Below are positions 42,641 to 52,800 of a stretch of 64,000 nt of DNA, piece by piece. A model generated the notes under the pieces. That model had not been told where the DNA came from. It was given only the letters and a program-made list of their open reading frames with translations, and ran no database searches. How positions within the stretch are numbered: the first letter of the stretch is position 1; the number at the start of each line of letters is the position of its first letter. The stretch is from the NCBI GenBank assembly GCA_964533705.1, contig CAZHMN010000001.1, positions 28,866 through 92,865 of the forward strand, written 5' to 3'. The stretch comes from CAZHMN01 sp964533705. Its GTDB lineage: Bacteria; Electryoneota; B3-LCP. A program made the translations under genes and the position numbers.

Positions 42641-45600
42641 TCAAGGTTCTCCAGTTGGTTTAGCAGGAAGTACCTTGTATTTTAACGCCAACGCCACGCC
42701 TTGGGTGGTTGAATCCGGGTCCACCGCCATGACGGCGATGACGTTGCTGCCGCTTCGTAGTGTTTGAGATACGTCGTAATGCGCCACCTCCGTCCAGCCT
42801 TCTCCGGGCTCCGTAGCGCCAATGAACTCTTCGTTTACCTGCAGAGCATATCCCCCATCAACGCTGATCCATAGATCCCCGGCTACGGGTTCTCCATTGA
42901 TGGCAAAGGCCTTTCGCAGATAGAGACTGTCACAAACCAGCGTGTCCGCCTCAAGGGCAATCCAGAGGGCCTGGCTTTCGGCCAGCTCCCGCCCTAAATT
43001 TTGCGGGGCTGTCACCCGAGGCGCACTCCAGCCGTCATCCGCGAAGTCTATCTTCTCCCAGCCGCTTTCGAAAGAGGGACTGACAACGAAGGTCTCGTCA
43101 GACCAGATCCAGGCTTCCGTCCCGTAATCGGCCAAGAGCGACAGGTAGGTCTCTCGATCCAGATCAACGAGCATCCAGCCAATTCGCAAAGCCAACGCTT
43201 GATCGTTGCCGTGAAGCCGATTGAAATTCATGGCTGTGGACAAGAGCTCCTCTCGATGCCCGTTGAAGTTATAGGCGCAGTCTTCATAGGTCAAGACGGC
43301 GTCTTCCCACACCACCGATTCACCCTGCCGTTGCTCGGCCACACTCTTCGAATCCAGCGCTTCGGCAGCCAGGATGGCATAGCGTTCGTTGATTCTGAAT
43401 GCCTCCTCGATCGCCGCAGCGACGAACCGACTCCGGATATCGAGGGGGATTTCATCTCCACCTTCAGCCGAATCCAACAGGGTGTTTTGAGCTTCAAGCG
43501 CGCCGAGGGCGAATTCATAGGAATGATCGGAATAAAGCACCAGCTTCTCGGCGATATCGGCTGCTTCCAATCCGCCGGAAGTGGTGGCTCCTTCACCCTG
43601 GGACAAAAGATCCTGGTAGATCGTTCGAAAGCGTGAGTAGGAATCGAGGGCACGCTCATTTAATTCTCGGTACTCACTCTCCAGAGCCTCGAACACCTGA
43701 GCCAGGTTATTCAACGCCTTCGCCTTCCACTGCTCTTCATCATCGCTGTAACCCGATTTGGCGATTGCCTCCCGATAAAGTCCAATGACAACCGCGCTGC
43801 GGGGTGCAGCGAATTCGGATAACACGCCCGACCGGTAGAGCATTTTGAGCTCGTCGTTCTTGCCCACGTCGGGAAGATCGAGGAAAGCCTGAACCGTGGC
43901 GAATTTTATCTCCGCGTTGCGCAGAGCCAGCTCGGGCACTTTCTCCTGAGCCCTGCGGCTCCAGTCGGTCGCAATCTGAAACGCCGATCGCACATCTTCA
44001 AGTCCTCTATCCAGTTCAGAGAGAGCGACGGATGAATCAGGGAGTCCCGGGGGTATTGAATCACTCTTCTGCGCTTCCAGCACCCAAAGGGAGAGTTCCT
44101 GTTTATGTCGTTCGAGCTCTTCTTCCTTAGTGCTCAGCACGCGGGCTGCGGCTTCGATGTCCTGCGCCGCTTTAACGTAGGCATCCATAGCGCGCCGAGC
44201 AATCTCAATGGCGTCCTGGTTGGCTATTTCCCGAGTTATAATTTTCTCTTCAGCGCTGCCCTTTTCCGGCAAGGCTTGACTTGCAAAGCACCTGGAAAGT
44301 TCCTCCTCGACTCTTCCAACCATATAGAGGCCTTCCAGCATTTCATCCTTGGCAAAGCCGTTTAGTTCTGCCAGCAGATTGAGAAGTTGATCTCTCTTGG
44401 CCAGCTTTTCCGCTTTCTTCGTCTCAACGGCGGAAGCCGGTGCAAACTCGATGGCCTCATAGGCTGCAAAATCAGCTTTGATCACTTCATAAAGACATCG
44501 GGAAGCATACGTTTCCTCACCCCTTTGCCCCTGAGCTACCAAATCCCGGTGTGCCTGAATTCCGGAGTTGAACTCGGCGATCGCCTCGGTGTGACGCCCC
44601 TGTTCTTGCAAATACTTTCCGTGCTCCCAATAAGCCCTCACAGTGCGAGGATCGTTGGGGAACCGCTGAGCGTACGTAGCGTAAACTTCATTCGCCGCGG
44701 CTTCATTGCCCAGTTTCAGGTAGAGCCCTGCGCTCTCGAAGAGGAAAACGTTGGCATCTGGAGCACCGGGGAACATTTGCACATAGCTGCTATTCACTCG
44801 AATCGCACCGTTCCAATCCTGTGCCTCAACGTAATTAATGCTGGCATTCCGCAAGGCATCCTGTGCGAGCTCTGATTGCGGATACTCCATCGCCAAGCGC
44901 TCGAACGTTGCTGCGGCAAATTGCTTATCTCCGAGTTCGCTCTGGCTGTTGTACCCGGCGTTATAAAGCGACTTGTCCGCCAACTCGGATTCAGGGTAGC
45001 GTTCGACCAATAACAGATACACTTCATTAGCCTGCTCCCAGGCTTTCGCTTCTTGATAAGCCAATCCTGCCTCAAACAGCGCCTTATCAGCATTCTCGTA
45101 GTCCGGCGTTTCAAGGGCGGAGCGGCGGTATTCATCGGCAGCAGCCAGCAGATCGCCTTCGTCTTTCAAACCCTGGGCATGCAAGAAGGTGGCTTCCGCC
45201 TGGCGGGTGCGAGCATCAGCCAGCAGCTCCGGATCAACACCCACGCTCTGGATTTCTTTGGCTACTTTTTCCGCTTCGACAAAATTACCTTCAGCGAAGT
45301 AGCTGTTCATAATGTACCGATAGGCAGCAGCCCGCCTTAGTCCAAGCGGGAAGTCAGTCACAAGCCTGCGATAATACTGCCTGGCTTCCTCATACATGCC
45401 GTGATTATAGTAAACCGCTCCGGCGTTCATCAGGAACACGTCTGCTTCTTCCCCATCCGGGAAATACGCCAGGTAGTTGTCCACGGCATCAATGAGTTTT
45501 TGCTCGGCATCGCCGATTTCAGTTCCCCTCAATGAATCAGCCGGCATTTTGCCGAGATCAGCGACCATTCTCTGCGCAATCACGACGGCACTGACAGCCG

Positions 45601-47317
45601 CGTCCTTTCGGTGCCTATCGTCGGGATAATCTTTCGATACCTTGATATATTCGACGTAAGCCTGGTCTGGCTTGGCAACATGCTGATCTAAAAGAACAGC
45701 CATGTTGTAATTGACTGTATAGGCATTGGGCCCCTCTGGATATTCATCCAGATAGTTTTGCGACATCTCCACGGAACGCGCCACCAGAGCTTGATCGTTG
45801 TTCTTCAGGGCCCGGCCTATACTCTCATTGATATTCTGGAAATAGTATTCCTCGATGATCTTGTTGGCATCGGCTCTTAATTGCGGATCGGGATTGGCTT
45901 CATCCCATGCCGTCCCCGTGCGGTAAAGCGTGAAGAGACGATCTTTCTCCTCGTAGGCGGATTGGAAATCTCTCAGATTCGCTGCATAGCATTTGATGAT
46001 CTTCTCCTGCAACCAGGGCGCCTTGGCATCGAGAGGATAGAGATCGAGATAAGCGGTAAAAGCTTCAATGGCCAGGTCATACTTCCCCACCTGATATTGG
46101 TAAATATCACCCAGGTATTCGAGTATCCGCTTACCATAGGTCGCCTGGCGCAGCGAATCCGACTTGACGAAGGCCAGGGCGGCCGCAACTCCCGATCCAG
46201 CCCATTCCTCGCGATCCTGAGCGAAGCAAACGCTGATGTACTCCAGCGCCTCATCCAGCATGCTGGCGAACAGCAGATCACCCGAAACCCTGCTACTATC
46301 CAGACTGGCCTCCACCGTCTGGGTGAAATAATCAATCGCGGCCGGGTAATCGCCCGCCAGAAAATGGCACCAGCCGACCTTGTACAATCCCCTGACATAC
46401 CAATTGGTATCGGGATAATTCTGTAGCTGGGCATAGTAGGTTATCGCTTCGGCGACATTGGGAGGCGTCTGGTAGAAGTGGAATTCCGCTACACGCCAGT
46501 AGGCCTCCGGAACAAACGGAGAATCGTGGTATTTCGCAATTAAGGTCTTATAAAGGGTAATCGCTTCCAAGCGGTCATCAAGTGACTGGGAGCTGTTCTT
46601 CACATAAGCAATATTATAAAGGGCGTCATCAACATATTCGGAGGCCGGGAATTCATCAATGATGCGTTGATATTTTTCCAGAGAGGGTTTAAACGCAGTT
46701 ATGTCGTTGTTCCTGTAGAACTCATCTTCCCCACGCCGGTAATAGATTTCAGCAAGCCGGTAGATGAAATCAACGATCATCTCCTGCTTGCTCATATAAT
46801 GCTTTAAAGCAATCTGCTGTTTATAGGTATTTAAGAACTTTTCCCCACGAATTATAATGGAATCCTCCAGCGCGACGATTTCATCCTCGAGCCGGCGTCG
46901 CTCATCCTCGTAGCGAGACCGCATCGCCATAATCTCTTCCTGAGGCAGGGTTGATAATCTGGCCATCTCAATCCTGCGCAGCAGATCCTTGAAACGATCC
47001 TGCAGCCTTACCACCCGCTGATAGTAATTTTTACTGGACGCCTTCTCAGGATCACGACGCAGATCCTCCAGCTCTTGAAGACGCGTTATAATCCTCTCAC
47101 CTTCATTCAGAAGGTCCGCGACTTGGCCCGTATCCGGGCTTTCGGCTCGGAGCTTATTCCAGCGCTGTAGGAGGTCTGCAGGTATCGCTTCCTTACTCTG
47201 GGCTGCTGTGGCACCGGCAACGAGCAGGAGAAGACAGGCTGCGCTGCAGACTACCACCAGATCCAATAGCTTACTTGAAATTACTCGTTTCGATTTCACC
47301 GGCTTATTCGGTCTCAT
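42641..47317 (-). CDS. Giant exported TPR protein with C-terminal jelly-roll domain
   Basis: About 1558 residues. A signal peptide (SSKLLDLVVVCSAACLLLLV through ATAAQ) is followed by a coiled-coil region (60-165) and then more than 20 tetratricopeptide-type repeats (DDALYNIAYVKNSSQSLDDR, YRRLVTDFPLGLRRAAAYRY, DKSLYNAGYNSQSELGDKQF). A helical segment without clear repeats leads to a C-terminal jelly-roll, carbohydrate-binding-like domain (GWEKIDFADDGWSAP, YLRKAFAINGEPVAGDLWIS, SQTLRSGSNVIAVMAVD) resembling accessory domains of glycosidases. It should be periplasmic or outer-membrane-associated and act as a scaffold. It overlaps the upstream TPR gene (47304-49502). ATG 47317 is chosen; GTG 47323 is an alternative. 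Confidence 0.85.
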   Translation of the reverse strand: MRPNKPVKSKRVISSKLLDLVVVCSAACLLLLVAGATAAQSKEAIPADLLQRWNKLRAESPDTGQVADLLNEGERIITRLQELEDLRRDPEKASSKNYYQRVVRLQDRFKDLLRRIEMARLSTLPQEEIMAMRSRYEDERRRLEDEIVALEDSIIIRGEKFLNTYKQQIALKHYMSKQEMIVDFIYRLAEIYYRRGEDEFYRNNDITAFKPSLEKYQRIIDEFPASEYVDDALYNIAYVKNSSQSLDDRLEAITLYKTLIAKYHDSPFVPEAYWRVAEFHFYQTPPNVAEAITYYAQLQNYPDTNWYVRGLYKVGWCHFLAGDYPAAIDYFTQTVEASLDSSRVSGDLLFASMLDEALEYISVCFAQDREEWAGSGVAAALAFVKSDSLRQATYGKRILEYLGDIYQYQVGKYDLAIEAFTAYLDLYPLDAKAPWLQEKIIKCYAANLRDFQSAYEEKDRLFTLYRTGTAWDEANPDPQLRADANKIIEEYYFQNINESIGRALKNNDQALVARSVEMSQNYLDEYPEGPNAYTVNYNMAVLLDQHVAKPDQAYVEYIKVSKDYPDDRHRKDAAVSAVVIAQRMVADLGKMPADSLRGTEIGDAEQKLIDAVDNYLAYFPDGEEADVFLMNAGAVYYNHGMYEEARQYYRRLVTDFPLGLRRAAAYRYIMNSYFAEGNFVEAEKVAKEIQSVGVDPELLADARTRQAEATFLHAQGLKDEGDLLAAADEYRRSALETPDYENADKALFEAGLAYQEAKAWEQANEVYLLLVERYPESELADKSLYNAGYNSQSELGDKQFAAATFERLAMEYPQSELAQDALRNASINYVEAQDWNGAIRVNSSYVQMFPGAPDANVFLFESAGLYLKLGNEAAANEVYATYAQRFPNDPRTVRAYWEHGKYLQEQGRHTEAIAEFNSGIQAHRDLVAQGQRGEETYASRCLYEVIKADFAAYEAIEFAPASAVETKKAEKLAKRDQLLNLLAELNGFAKDEMLEGLYMVGRVEEELSRCFASQALPEKGSAEEKIITREIANQDAIEIARRAMDAYVKAAQDIEAAARVLSTKEEELERHKQELSLWVLEAQKSDSIPPGLPDSSVALSELDRGLEDVRSAFQIATDWSRRAQEKVPELALRNAEIKFATVQAFLDLPDVGKNDELKMLYRSGVLSEFAAPRSAVVIGLYREAIAKSGYSDDEEQWKAKALNNLAQVFEALESEYRELNERALDSYSRFRTIYQDLLSQGEGATTSGGLEAADIAEKLVLYSDHSYEFALGALEAQNTLLDSAEGGDEIPLDIRSRFVAAAIEEAFRINERYAILAAEALDSKSVAEQRQGESVVWEDAVLTYEDCAYNFNGHREELLSTAMNFNRLHGNDQALALRIGWMLVDLDRETYLSLLADYGTEAWIWSDETFVVSPSFESGWEKIDFADDGWSAPRVTAPQNLGRELAESQALWIALEADTLVCDSLYLRKAFAINGEPVAGDLWISVDGGYALQVNEEFIGATEPGEGWTEVAHYDVSQTLRSGSNVIAVMAVDPDSTTQGVALALKYKVLPAKPTGEP

Positions 47318-49502
47318 TTTCACGATCTTCCGGGGTATCGTTTGCGGGTGCAGCAGTCGGCTCGCCGGGCGGATTCTGCTCTTTCATTTGATCCAGCATT
47401 TCATCCAGCGTCATAATGTAATCCTCAACCTGCTGCAATCGCTCGTATTTGCGATCGAGTTCATCGAATTCCATCCCGCCCATGGCGTAACGGTTAAAGC
47501 TGAAGTCGCTCCAACGGTCGACGCGGGTCTGAAGCACAGGCCGGCGGGAGGCTTCGGACTGTGTATGATTCAAGTAACTCTGATCCAACAATTCATCGAG
47601 GCGATCCATTTTTATTCCAATGGCGAGGCATTTAGCGGGTTGATCTGCCTCGAGCGCCTCTTGATACTGTTTTTCCGACTCTTCGATAGAAGCGGTCAAC
47701 TTATCAATTTCCGCTTCCAGGTTGGCGGACAGGGAATCCGCCTTCGAATTGATATAACCAATGCGCGCTTCCCGATAGTAGAGGGGCGTGGATTTCAGGC
47801 GTTCCATTCCGGCGTGCTTTAGGCGATCCATAATCTCGTAGATACGATCTTCGAGTGCCGAAAATTCGGCGATCATGGCTTTATCTTCCGTCGAGATTAC
47901 CGCAGATTCGAGTTCGGTTTTTTCCTGGATCAGCCTATCCAGAATAACCCTTTCTTGCACTAATGAGCGCATATCTGCGTTCGCCTCTAAAAGCTCGGCC
48001 AGACCGATGCGCTTGACACATAATTCGAGTATATTTCGGGCGCGTTTATAATCCTGGTAAAGCTTTTCATCCGTAGAGGCGAAGACATCTTCCTCCATCG
48101 CCTCCAGTTGAGCCAGCACATCACGGATACGGTGACGCTCCTTGAGAAAAGTTTTAAGCGTATTGCGACCCACACCCGCTTCCAGGACCTCGTAAAAACG
48201 AGCCATTGCGGTGCTTTTTTCTCCCATCTGCTCGTAACAATATCCCGCCAGAGAGCCCGCTTCGTAAATCTCGGTTGATAACGGATAAAGACTAAGCAGT
48301 TCTTCCGATTTCTTAATCGCCGCCTCATAATCATCCAACTGGTAGGCGATCCAGGCTCGGCCCATCAACACACGATCGTAGAAGGGAGAGTTATTTCCGA
48401 TTTGATTGAAGAGTTCGACTGCCTTGCCGTATTCCTCCCACTCATAGTAGATGAATGCCAGTTTGATTTTTGCTTCATCAACGAGCATGCGCCAGCGGTC
48501 ATAGGGCATTTTGCCCTGCTTTACGTGGACCATTTCGTTTAACACATCCACGGCCTCAGGCCACTTTTCGAGGGCTGCAAAGCAATCTGCCAGATAATAA
48601 CGCGAAGCCAGGTAATGCTGACTGGCAGGGTCAATCCGCTGCAATATTTCCACAGCCCTTTCAAAATGCCCAAAACCGATTTCCGCCTGAGCGGCGCGAA
48701 GATGCACTCCCCCCATCTCAGCCGGATCACCGGGATACCCTTCAATAGAATAATTCTCATACAACCTGATAATATCACCGATTTTCCCCAACCTGATGAG
48801 AAGTTCGCTGGCGCGGTCATAGGCGTCAAAACGAAAGGCGGAATTTGGATATCTATCGAGCAAAAGTATTAGATTTGACAGTGCCCCGTCAAAATATTTT
48901 AATTGAATGCATACTTCACTCGCATAGAACAGAATGTCGTCCACCGTTTGAAAATCATAGTCTCTGAGGAGGCGTTCAAAGAGCAAATCGGCGATCTCCC
49001 AGTCCTGGCGCCCGTAATACTTAAGCGCCGATTCCAACTCTCTGCGAAACATTCTCTGCTTTTGTTCGGAAGTCGCGTTTTCGATGAGTGAATCGCGAAG
49101 ATCAAGAATGATTTGCAGGCGCCGTTGATACTCCCTTTCCTCGAATTCAACCCACAATCTGTACCTTTCAGCCATCGTCACCGAGGAAAGCGCGGGATCA
49201 TCCCGATCAAAATAAGCGGGCTCAAGGTCATCGAAGGCATTATCGAGAAGAGCTGCAGTTGATCCTTCCTCCCGCCTGGCCTTCAATTCTTCTACCGTCA
49301 GCTTATAAAGGACACTTAGATACTCCTCTTTCAGCAGCAGCTCTTTGGCATAATTGACACTGCTATCGATAAAGTAGCGCTTACTCAGCTCCTCAAAGCC
49401 GACCGCAAAACCGGGGTTCGGCAGGAGTAGATGGCACACCAGAACCGACAGAACGATCAGCACAGGCAAAAGGTATGTTCCAGAGCGGCGATTTGGGTGC
49501 AT
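47304..49502 (-). CDS. Exported TPR/coiled-coil protein, first gene of the Tol-like operon
   Basis: A 732-residue protein with a signal peptide (LLPVLIVLSVLVCHLLLPNP, GFA). The central part (~170-470) consists of tetratricopeptide repeats (YASEVCIQLKYFDGALSNLI, SRYYLADCFAALEKWPEAVD, GRAWIAYQLDDYEAAIKKSE). The C-terminal third (~480-690) is coiled coil. An acidic Pro-rich tail follows. It is probably periplasmic and a protein-interaction scaffold. It is the first gene behind the perfect-consensus promoter at 49681-49709 and overlaps the giant TPR gene that follows. Confidence 0.83.
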   Translation of the reverse strand: MHPNRRSGTYLLPVLIVLSVLVCHLLLPNPGFAVGFEELSKRYFIDSSVNYAKELLLKEEYLSVLYKLTVEELKARREEGSTAALLDNAFDDLEPAYFDRDDPALSSVTMAERYRLWVEFEEREYQRRLQIILDLRDSLIENATSEQKQRMFRRELESALKYYGRQDWEIADLLFERLLRDYDFQTVDDILFYASEVCIQLKYFDGALSNLILLLDRYPNSAFRFDAYDRASELLIRLGKIGDIIRLYENYSIEGYPGDPAEMGGVHLRAAQAEIGFGHFERAVEILQRIDPASQHYLASRYYLADCFAALEKWPEAVDVLNEMVHVKQGKMPYDRWRMLVDEAKIKLAFIYYEWEEYGKAVELFNQIGNNSPFYDRVLMGRAWIAYQLDDYEAAIKKSEELLSLYPLSTEIYEAGSLAGYCYEQMGEKSTAMARFYEVLEAGVGRNTLKTFLKERHRIRDVLAQLEAMEEDVFASTDEKLYQDYKRARNILELCVKRIGLAELLEANADMRSLVQERVILDRLIQEKTELESAVISTEDKAMIAEFSALEDRIYEIMDRLKHAGMERLKSTPLYYREARIGYINSKADSLSANLEAEIDKLTASIEESEKQYQEALEADQPAKCLAIGIKMDRLDELLDQSYLNHTQSEASRRPVLQTRVDRWSDFSFNRYAMGGMEFDELDRKYERLQQVEDYIMTLDEMLDQMKEQNPPGEPTAAPANDTPEDRENETE

Positions 49503-49680
49503 ATTCCGCCTAAATGATTAGGATTGAAGACGCAATTAACCTTAGGAGAATCTGGAGGCTGGAAGCATCGTGAGGAAGCCCCCCAATGATGAACCGCTTC
49601 GAATTTATTCGGATAAACAAGTGCCCCGTCAACCGGGGTTATTTCCCCCTATCCTGTCTATCCAGTCTACATGTGGGTAA

Positions 49681-49709
49681 ATTATATCATTTTTTTCAAA
49701 GGATGTCAA
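49681..49709 (-). promoter_or_regulatory. Perfect-consensus sigma-70 promoter of the TPR/Tol-like operon
   Basis: On the minus strand TTGACA (49709-49704), a 17-base spacer and TATAAT (49686-49681): twelve of twelve consensus bases at optimal spacing. The leader to the first start codon is about 170 bases. It predicts strong constitutive expression of the eight-gene operon. Confidence 0.92.
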
Positions 49710-49761
49710 GGAAATTTTGGCCCTTTTAGGCCGGTCGCGGTATTCAATGATTGAGATTCAT

Positions 49762-49790
49762 TAAAACGAAACCCCCGGAAATCCGGGGGC
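49762..49790 (-). terminator. Intrinsic terminator after the PorU-like gene
   Basis: On the minus strand CCCCCGG-ATTT-CCGGGGG, a perfect 7-bp all-GC stem, followed by TTTCGTTTTAA. It lies about 40 bases after the stop codon. Confidence 0.88.
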
Positions 49791-49829
49791 TATCGGGTTT
49801 ATGCGGCACCAGGGAATAGCTGGAAATTA

Positions 49830-52800
49830 TCACCGCAGCCTGACCATTTTCTCCACCTGTTCGACTTGACGGTCATCCCTGCGGGCGATAATCTTATAGA
49901 GATAGGTCCCGTTCGAAAGAGGATCACCCTGGCGGTCGCGACCATCCCACTCGTAGATGTTAAAACCAGCGATAGAAGGCACCTGAAGAATTTGAATCAA
50001 CCTACCGGCGACTGTATAGATTTTTATGGTCACCTGGGCATCCTGAGTCAGGGTATAGGTGAAGCTGGTTTCATTTTTAAAAGGATTAGGGTAGTTCAGC
50101 GCACTTCTCAACTCCAATTCATCCGATATCTGCCAGCTCGTCGTCAACGTGGTCGGGCCCTGAAAGAAGACGTCCGTGATCGAGATGGTGAATTCCCATT
50201 CCCCAACCGCCAAAGAATCGTCAAATACGATTTCCAGTTTGTGTCCAGTTGAATCAGGCCCGAAATAATTGATTTCGAAGCCCTGCAACGCCAACAGAGA
50301 GGAGTCGGGAATTCCCGACCACTGCCAGACTGTATCAGCATTGAGATCAGCGAGCTCCATGATCAACGAAGACAGTTCCAATTCCGTCGAATCGAAAACT
50401 TCGCAACTGAACGTCACCGGATTCTGAATGAAATCACCGCTGCGGAAATTGGTCCCGGGAACGCTGAAAGATATCTGTGGCGGGGAGTTGTCCAGCGTAT
50501 CGCTGGGATCGGGATCTTCAAAAACAAAGGACGCGGCTGGATCACCCAGCAGAATATACGTTTCTATGACGTCTCCGAGACTGCCAAATAATACGGAATA
50601 CTCCCATTTCGCCCCGGTCGCCGCCGCGCCGAATGTCAGGCTGTCTTCGGCAAAGAGCGTTTGAAAAAGGTAATCGTTGATATAACCGTTATTGTATAGG
50701 TATCCCAAAGCTGTATTCGACCAGTAAGCAATTGCGCCACCACCGGGCTGGAGGATGAGAGCCTCCCCGAAACCCGTCGTATTGGAAAAAATACCCGTAA
50801 AGCAGCTGAACGCGGCAGTAAACGGCATCTTATCGCCATTTGTCAACAGCGGAATCTGCGACTGATCCAACGTCTCCCACATCTGGTTGCCCGCGTGCCC
50901 GATGTAATTGATCATGGCGGCCCCCAGGTTGATCTGTTGAATCAGATCCTGACTGTCCCCCAGATACTGCTCGTAACCTGCTGACGGGGTGGAGAAAATG
51001 CGCGGTGGATCGTACCACTCCGGGAAATAATTGTCAATCAAAGCCTGGGCGGTTGAATCGAAGTAAGGGGCGTCAATCTCAGGACTATTCGCTCCGTTGG
51101 TGAAGATCACCTGCGAACGCCAGTATCCCGGCGGCGCCTGGGCATAAGCCAACGACTTCTGCACAAGTACTTCTGCTTCATCAGACGTGTTGACCGGAAA
51201 GCGGCCGATGTAGCAATCTGGTAATGAATAGGGATTTTGACCGGAGACGGAGACAAACCAGTTGTCCGAAGCCGTCTCTCCCCACTTTTGGGTCATAAAG
51301 GAGTGTGTGGGAATAAAATCAACGTACGGTTGCGAATCGTAACCCTTGTAATCCCAGGAGGCATCGCCGACCAGCAGAATGTAAGTAGGACTGGGCGGCT
51401 GATAGTTGAAATAAGCATACTGGATAAAATCGAAGATGGCTTGCGGAGTCTTTAAACCAAAGGAAAACTCGTCGTAAATGTCTCCAACTTTCACCCTTTG
51501 AACCCTCATGCCGAGTTCCTGATAATGGGAAGCCAGCGGTTCCAGGTCAGAGTAGAAATCCTCGTGAGTGATCATTAAATAGTCGGCGCCATTACTGGGG
51601 CTTTTCCATTCGCTGGGTTCATCCGCAACGATCTGCGGCTTCAACCAAGCTCCCTTTCCTGCCACGAAATAATATGTGGTATCCGAGGCGGAATCCTGAA
51701 ACGCCAACGTCCCTTCTGCATAAGTGAAATCCACCAGTCTTTCATTTCTCGTCAAGTTCCAAAGTTCAACCTGCGCGTCCTGCAAGCCGGTCAGTTCATA
51801 ACGTCTCTGCCCCGAGCCCATATCCTGAGGGCTCTGAAAAAACAGTGTATCGTTCAGCACACTGTAGTCCCGCCAATAAGCGACCTGGAAATAATCCAGA
51901 TAGAACGAATTGGGAAAGATCTCTTCAATTTGTTCCGCATAAAACAATAATTCGTTCGGTGCGGTAGAAGAAACCTTATAGTAAGGGACTCCGCTGGTCG
52001 CCGTCAGAGCATCCTGACCGTCCCAGAGGTATTCGAGGGCCAACCACGGATCAGGCCCCTGATCGCTCCAGTATACCTTGACGTGATGGTCTGGATCCGC
52101 TGTCAGGATATCTGTGGCACCTCGCAACGATATGGTCAGATCATAGGTGGAGCCCTCTTTGATCACTAAGCCAGGCAGGTCAAGCAGAAAGTTGAACTCA
52201 GGTTCATAGGTGGCGTCCAGTTTGTACCACATCCAATGATCAATGTCCTCATTTAGGTTGGCCACCAGACCGAACTTCTCATACAGAGTATCCACTTCAA
52301 CGTGTATGCGAGCCTTGTAGGCTTCCGCCTGCGGCGCAGATCCCGGCGCAGCCGGCCGTTCAGTTATCCGCAAACCGTTCTCCTCTCCCCAATCGAGCCA
52401 GTAAACGTTAGTGCGGGTATAGGGGTTCTCATAGGTATAGGTACCCCGAGGAAAGGTCCCGTAAAACAAGATATAATCATCCGCATCGAATGAGCCATCC
52501 CACTCCCCCTCGACCCAGATCGGAATTTGCTGATCCTGAAGGAATATCTTCAGGGTCTGCGGATCCAGTGAAGTCGTGTCAACGCCAGCAGCCACAAGGT
52601 CAGCGGCGGTAATACAGTACAAGCCATCGCTTTCGACCAGCAACTTGTACTGCCCCAAAACCTGCACCGACTCGGTTCGCGGAGTCGGGGGCTTATCCTG
52701 CCACGATCGAGCCTGCTCAAAATTCAGGATGGTCGAACGCGCCAGCACTTCGCCATGAGGATCTGAGATAAAACGGCCTTCTTGACCGCCGCGAAAGGCA

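Larger units (their letters stand above)
49503..49829. other. Intergenic region with operon promoter and terminator (327 bases)
   Basis: Space between the TPR operon and the upstream PorU-like gene, both on the minus strand. It contains the terminator at 49762-49790 and the promoter at 49681-49709. A small CCCCG/CGGGG inverted repeat lies near 49624-49638 in the leader. No coding sequence was recognised. Confidence 0.6.

Noticed and set aside
43001..43636. A 211-codon plus-strand frame inside the giant TPR gene
   Set aside because: Antisense frame of a repeat-rich GC-biased gene; no ribosome site or promoter.
47208..47822. A 204-codon plus-strand frame across the junction of the two TPR genes
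   Set aside because: Hydrophobic-looking runs come from reading the complementary strand of Glu/Lys-rich coiled coil; both sense genes are well supported.
49624..49638. CCCCG/CGGGG inverted repeat as a terminator
   Set aside because: Stem is only 5 bp and it lies in the leader between a perfect promoter and the first TPR gene, where a terminator would make little sense without an attenuation signal; none is visible.
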